A stretch of DNA of 64,000 nucleotides from Streptomyces cirratus (GTDB taxonomy: Bacteria; Actinomycetota; Actinomycetes; Streptomycetales; Streptomycetaceae), in NCBI RefSeq assembly GCF_014650775.1, contig NZ_BMVP01000011.1, forward strand, positions 1-64,000, read 5' to 3'. The position numbers were made by a program, and so were the translations under genes. Under the pieces are notes generated by a model. That model searched no databases. It was given only the letters and a program-made list of their open reading frames with translations, and was not told the DNA's origin. The stretch's first letter is position 1. Each line of letters begins with the position of its first letter. This document shows positions 63,702-64,000 of the stretch, piece after piece.

Positions 63702-64000
63702 ATGGAGGGAAAGGGCCGCCCGCTGACTGTCCACCAGCTCAATGAGCTCCTGCTGGTCTGCTCGCTCGTGCTGCTCGTCGCGGTAGCGGCGGTACGCGTC
63801 TCCTCGCGCAGCGGTCTGCCCAGCCTGCTCATCTACCTCGGCATAGGCATAGCGATAGGCCAGGACGGCATAGGCAACGTCGTTTTCGACAACGCCGAGC
63901 TGACCCAGGTCATCGGCTACGCCGCACTCGTCGTGATCCTCGCCGAGGGCGGTCTGGGCACCAAGTGGAAAGAGATCAAACCGGCCCTGCCGGCGGCGAT
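63702..64000 (+). CDS. CpaA-type monovalent cation/proton antiporter (5' part)
   Basis: The frame from 63702 continues past the window end and encodes hydrophobic segments LLLVCSLVLLVAVAAVRVSS, LPSLLIYLGIGIAIGQDGIG and VIGYAALVVILAEGGLGTKW, the start of a CPA1/CPA2 antiporter. The ATG at 63702 has weak support; family members often start at the following TVHQLNE, so a CTG start at 63723, preceded by GGAGGGAAAGGG, is possible. It diverges from the acylase gene with a 215-bp gap. Confidence 0.75.
   Translation, partial: MEGKGRPLTVHQLNELLLVCSLVLLVAVAAVRVSSRSGLPSLLIYLGIGIAIGQDGIGNVVFDNAELTQVIGYAALVVILAEGGLGTKWKEIKPALPAA

Overview
The window is about 72% GC with strongly GC-biased third positions, frequent GTG/TTG starts, many 4-nt ATGA/GTGA gene overlaps and almost no TTA codons. 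Together with ssgE, sepX, tamR/tam, pmt, an Rpf-type muralytic protein and a prolactin-free actinobacterial housekeeping set, this points to a Streptomyces chromosome core region. Gene order resembles the S. coelicolor glmU-to-galU region as I remember it; I could not check this by alignment.

Layout. 1-3253: a polymorphic-toxin-like cassette of four genes in two divergent pairs (proline-rich YrhB-like protein and WHH nuclease-SUKH fusion; YwqJ-type deaminase and SUKH-3 protein). 3250-4506: an orphan NarL-type sensor kinase. 4638-5501: a TTA-containing HTH/LAGLIDADG-like gene abutting tRNA-Gln. 5695-12608: housekeeping block glmU, prs, rplY, pth and (opposite) ppc. 12897-14551: desaturase and coupled TetR regulator behind two palindromes. 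14748-16541: secreted FG-GAP protein. 16607-18502: tam with a VOC protein, divergent from tamR. 18461-21566: two atypical LuxR-type regulators flanking galE. 21698-25235: two membrane-anchored beta-propeller paralogs. 25394-33726: leftward block with an ABC-F ATPase, ispE, rsmA, rpf, tatD, a zinc-ribbon protein and rsmI.

33805-42086: rightward pmt and a penicillin-binding protein, then a leftward CbiMQO-type ECF metal transporter with a match to a nickel-responsive Nur box, divergent from ssgE. 42187-48604: MMPL exporter, TetR regulator and a divergent tricorn-type protease with dyad operators between them. 48728-52980: SDR, alpha/beta hydrolase and Baeyer-Villiger-type monooxygenase operon divergent from a MerR regulator. 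52962-54565: xthA, GNAT, tRNA-Ala. 54643-59888: galU, Glp/MoeA, moaC, mog, rimJ and sepX/glpR, a locus combining molybdopterin genes with a gephyrin-like divisome pair. 59984-64000: 5-formyl-THF cyclo-ligase, a membrane-anchored penicillin acylase and the start of a cation/proton antiporter.

The most unusual parts are the left-end nuclease/deaminase/SUKH cassette, the TTA-bearing gene next to tRNA-Gln, the Nur-box-bearing transporter promoter, and the Glp/SepX locus. Gene families were assigned by reading motifs, not by database search.
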